64,000 nucleotides of DNA, from NCBI RefSeq assembly GCF_000004075.3, contig NC_026658.2:1364001-1428000 (forward strand), in the 5' to 3' direction. Below are positions 60,777 through 64,000 of this stretch, in pieces. The translations under genes were made by a program, and so were the position numbers. The notes below the pieces were generated by a model. That model saw only the letters and a list, made by a program, of their open reading frames with translations, was not told the DNA's origin and searched no databases. Position 1 is the stretch's first letter. Every line of letters starts with the position of its first letter. This stretch comes from Cucumis sativus (taxonomy: Eukaryota > Streptophyta > Magnoliopsida > Cucurbitales > Cucurbitaceae).

Positions 60777-63388
60777 ATGGAAGCAGCAATGGCATTTGAT
60801 CCAATTTTAGATTACTCCAAAACCCACCGAATAATCCTCCTTGTTGATCTCAACCCACTTCTCCATATCCAAAGCCCATCTTCATATCTCATTGCCATCA
60901 CTTCCACTGCCAAAATTCTACTATCTTTTCTGCCATTTTCATCCTCAACTCTCTTCTCCTTCAGATTCTTCTTCTCATCTCTCTCCCCTCTCCTTTCCTC
61001 CTCCAAACTCCGCAATTTGATTCCCAGTTGCCCTCTCTCTCTCCCCTTTGACCACCCAACTGTGACTTTCGATTCTCTCTCAAATGCCATTGATTTATTG
61101 TTGAAACTTCATCAATTTCCATTGTGTGAGGCTTCTGAACTGATGGCCTCACAGGCTTCATGGCTTGCGGCGTCAATGCGTCAACTTTTGCATGACTATA
61201 CTTGGAACTCTGTGATAGAAGATTTGGAATCGGCCTCTGAAAGTTTTGATTGCCTTGGTGTGAGGAAAAATTTGGTTGTTTTATTTTCACCGTTTTCTGA
61301 ATTGGTTGGATGTTTGCCTGAATTTCTTGGAGTGGCTGTGGATGATGAATGCGTTAAAGATCAAGATTTGTTTAGTAGAAGATTCCATGAGTTGTTTGAA
61401 GGTGTGAATACTGCATTTTCACAGAGCGATATTCAATTTAGTTGGATTAATGTTAGCCACGAGTCTACTGAGAATAGGATGAATAACGATGAGCTGAAAG
61501 AGAAATATAGTTTTTTAAAGAGTGGTATTAGAAATTTAGGATGGGGATTTTGCTCGATGAACTCCATAGTTTTGGGATCTGCTCTTCTTCCTTTTGGGTT
61601 GATTTACCCTAAGATAGGGTTACCTTTGAGAAATCTTGACATTTATAAGTTTCAGAAGAAAGTACAAGCTCGATTGTGCCTTGAGATTTTGGATAGAAGC
61701 GAGAAGCCACTAGAATGCAAGTTTTGCAATCTTGAATTGTTTGAATGGAAGACATTGCCTGAAAACAGATGTAATGATCGTTTGCTTGTACCAGGAGGAT
61801 TGAAAATGAGATCAGATGGCTATGTGCAAAGGAAAGTATCTTTGGAATTGCTTGGTGATGGTGGTGTAAAGCTAAATGTTAAGGCTGTGCAGAAGTGTAG
61901 GGAATTAGTGAGTGACAAGGTTCATTTATCTTATCCATTTCTTGTGCTTGAATCTTCAGAAACGCCGCTGAAGATCATCCAGGGAAGTAATGGAAAATTT
62001 TTTGCTGATGAGGTTTTGGAAATGATGGCACTTGAACTGGATGAGTGTAAAATGCCAAAACCTATTCCTTTTTTTGAGCTTCTAATGAGTTTTCTTTATG
62101 AGGAAGGTTATTGGGCATTAGTGTCTATTTCGAATGCCAATGGTGGTTCACATTTAGGAATCTTAAAACCTTTTATGGTTTCTTCAGCCCTTCTCTTTGT
62201 CATTGACAAGGAATTTTACCCTTTCATGTTGGACCCTAATAATGAGGACATGTGTTTGGAAGAAATGGGGACTGCAGAAGGTAACAATACTTGCAAACCT
62301 GGTGGTGATTTGAACAAATCATGCAATATGGTTGATTTTGATGCTTCTCTTTCTGTTAAGTGTTCTCAAGATGGAGATGGTAAAATGAAAGCAGTCAAGA
62401 AGTCTAGACAATCAATCCAAAACTTCACTTGGGCAGATTTTTGCAAGGTAGCATATGAACACGGGAAGATTGATCTTGAAAATGCTTACTTTGGCAGATA
62501 TTGTAATAGCTCAAAGAAATTGAAATTTTTCAAAAGCTGGGTAAAACAAATTAGGAAATCCACTTTATGTGGGCTTTTGTTACCGGAGAAGTTGCAATTA
62601 AAGCAGGACAGTCTCATTAAAAAAGATGATGGATTAGTACAGTTGCAAGAAGAAAGTAAAGAACCAGCAACATCATCGGGTCAAGAAAATTCCTTGGCTA
62701 AGGCCTCTGAAACATTGGCTGAAGCAACCATTGACCACCATTTGGAGACTTGTGATGATTTTTTCAATAATCTTTCCAATAAGATCCAGCAAGGACTCGA
62801 ATCCGAAGTTGTTGACTTGGGTGCTTTGGCGGAGCGACTTGTGAGTTCAGCTATATACTGGTTAAGTGAAAAGCATGAAGTGCAAGGGGGAACATCAGAT
62901 GATCAACCAATTGCCAGAAAGTTTGATTCAAGTATCAGTTGCTCAGTTGCTACAAAACTAAATAAACTCTTGCTGAGGGAGCCTGAAGACTTGGCTACCA
63001 AGCCCAAGATCCATGGCCTCTCCTTTGATGAGAGTAGTCTAGGATCTGCTGGACAAACCTCAGAACACATAGTTAGAGAGTATCCTTGGATCAAATCATT
63101 TGTTTTTGCTTATTTCTAATTTTCTAATGTTTTTTTTGAGATTGATAGTCGAATCTGAATCCAATTCTTTCATGGAGTTTTCTTAACAAGCACCAGACAC
63201 GAATTGCAGATCTTTTTTCGAATGGAGATATTACGGTCGCTGATTATTCTCAACATTAGTGAATCTATGAAGCAAAAGTTTGTCAAAGATATTTGTTTGC
63301 TTTTAGAGACAATTCAATGCCATTTGGAGGGAGGGTTTTTTGGAGACTGGAGCATAAAAAATTATGTTGGAAAAATCATAAAGAGCAG
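60777..63388 (+). CDS. Large protein resembling Treslin/TICRR, replication-initiation regulator; 3' part beyond the window
   Basis: Treslin (Sld3-like) helps load CDC45 at replication origins in animals; plants have a distant relative. Exons 60777-63079 and 63197-63388 encode about 831 residues and the frame continues past the window. The N terminus (HRIILLVDLNPLLH, then FRFFFSSLSPLL, LLHDYTWN and NLVVLFSPFSEL) follows the Treslin pattern of a von Willebrand-like strand, helices and a second strand ending in LFSPF. The middle has FHELFEG and YWALVSISN. After the first intron comes HELQIFFRMEILRSL, which is expected near the conserved Sld3/Treslin domain. The identification rests on memory of these patterns and is moderate. 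The ATG directly follows a leader-intron acceptor; a second in-frame ATG lies four codons on. Confidence 0.55.
63080..63196 (+). other. U12-type (minor spliceosome) intron
   Basis: The donor is GTATCCTT, the exact GT-AG form of the U12 consensus. TTTCTTAAC at 63179-63187 differs from the U12 branch consensus TTCCTTAAC at one base, and its branch A (63186) is 10 bases before the end of the acceptor ACCAG. Removing these 117 bp joins phase 2 to phase 2 and yields VREHELQIFFRMEIL; reading through meets a stop at 63117-63119. Confidence 0.85.
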
Positions 63389-64000
63389 GTACTTGTTTTT
63401 GTAGAAAAGTATATTTATTTATTATTTTTAAAAAATAAAACTCAGAAGTATATTAGGTCAAGTACATGGCCAAACTAGGGAAATCCATCCCTAAACTGAG
63501 AGAAATTCTCTAAAGAACACAGTTCAATTTTGTAATATTGATCAAGAGCTTTTAATTTACAATCCGAATTTGGTTATTTGCAGCATTGCAAGGAAATTCC
63601 ATAATTAACTAATTAATTCCAATTAAACGCTAATTAATCTAAAGTGTCAACTAAACTAAAAATTAACTGAACCATACCAATCATCTCTAATCATCCTCAT
63701 CACTTTCCAATTATGGTCAATCATAAATAGATAAAATAGCTTACCATCAAGCATCCGCGTCATCCCCCCTCGATTAATGAGACCTTTCACAAAAACCTTC
63801 TTCAGAAAAATATCAATTGCACTACCAACAGAACCTCCTACCCCAAATCACCTGTAGCCCCATTTGTTCCCCTTGACCACCTTTGGCACCATACATTCTT
63901 GCTTCCATTGACTTATCGCCCACTTTTTTCGTATAGGAGAAATTTTTACGATGATTGGTACTGTATCTTGAGAGCACTTCAGCCAAATATTAGTGACTTT
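63389..64000 (+). other. Start of a further intron of the Treslin-like gene
   Basis: Begins with the donor AG|GTACTTG and shows no acceptor-plus-frame before the window ends. The last 300 bp are less AT-rich. On the minus strand they read short pieces such as MEARMYGAKGGQGEQMG that might be retrotransposon gag, but this is too weak to call. Confidence 0.45.

Noticed and set aside
63700..64000. Retrotransposon gag on the minus strand
   Set aside because: Only short interrupted pieces read as protein; no motif such as a CCHC knuckle is visible.
1..64000. CRISPR arrays, prokaryotic operons or organelle DNA
   Set aside because: Spliceosomal introns, plant nuclear gene families and AT-rich intergenic DNA throughout; no regularly spaced repeats with unique spacers.

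Overview
The window is plant nuclear DNA from a eudicot. It is AT-rich, its genes are split by GT-AG introns, every protein has its closest relatives in flowering plants, and the repeats are plant retroposons and small DNA transposons. The phenylalanine ammonia-lyase (PAL) proteins and the TCTATCxxTGATAGA-type elements look like Cucurbitaceae; that family assignment is inference from memory of such sequences.

Layout from left to right. (1) 325-7168 (+) is the 3' two-thirds of an ARF-GAP with BAR, PH, ArfGAP and ankyrin domains, the AGD3/VAN3/SCARFACE type. (2) 8960-10834 (+) is CORYNE, a membrane pseudokinase of CLE peptide signalling. (3) 14889-31035 is an array of four intronless PAL genes: a broken copy on the minus strand (PAL-A), then three intact 713-residue copies on the plus strand (PAL-B, PAL-C, PAL-D). 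(4) 32185-37279 (+) is NEOXANTHIN-DEFICIENT 1 in ten coding exons. (5) 37655-40521 (-) is a serine carboxypeptidase of the SCPL45/46 type in ten exons. (6) 40522-52224 is a gene-poor AT-rich stretch with simple repeats. (7) 52225-59271 (-) is a class II nucleotidyltransferase with a poly(A) polymerase signature in fourteen exons. (8) 60777 to beyond the window (+) is a large protein resembling Treslin/TICRR, a replication-initiation regulator; one of its introns has minor-spliceosome (U12) signals.

Exon boundaries were read by hand. In each complete gene the coding exons sum to a multiple of three, with matching phases at every junction.

The flanking single-copy genes fall into two blocks that, as I recall, are also neighbours in Arabidopsis: CORYNE with VAN3 (At5g13290/At5g13300), and the poly(A) polymerase-like gene, NXD1 and SCPL45 (At1g28090 to At1g28110). 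The PAL array lies at the join between them. PAL opens the phenylpropanoid pathway, and each copy, including the broken one, keeps a promoter with an ACCTAAC MYB element and a TATTTAA box. PAL-A and PAL-B form a head-to-head inverted pair whose similarity is nearly confined to the coding region, which points to gene conversion. PAL-C and PAL-D lie in a tandem segmental duplication of about 3.6-3.8 kb.
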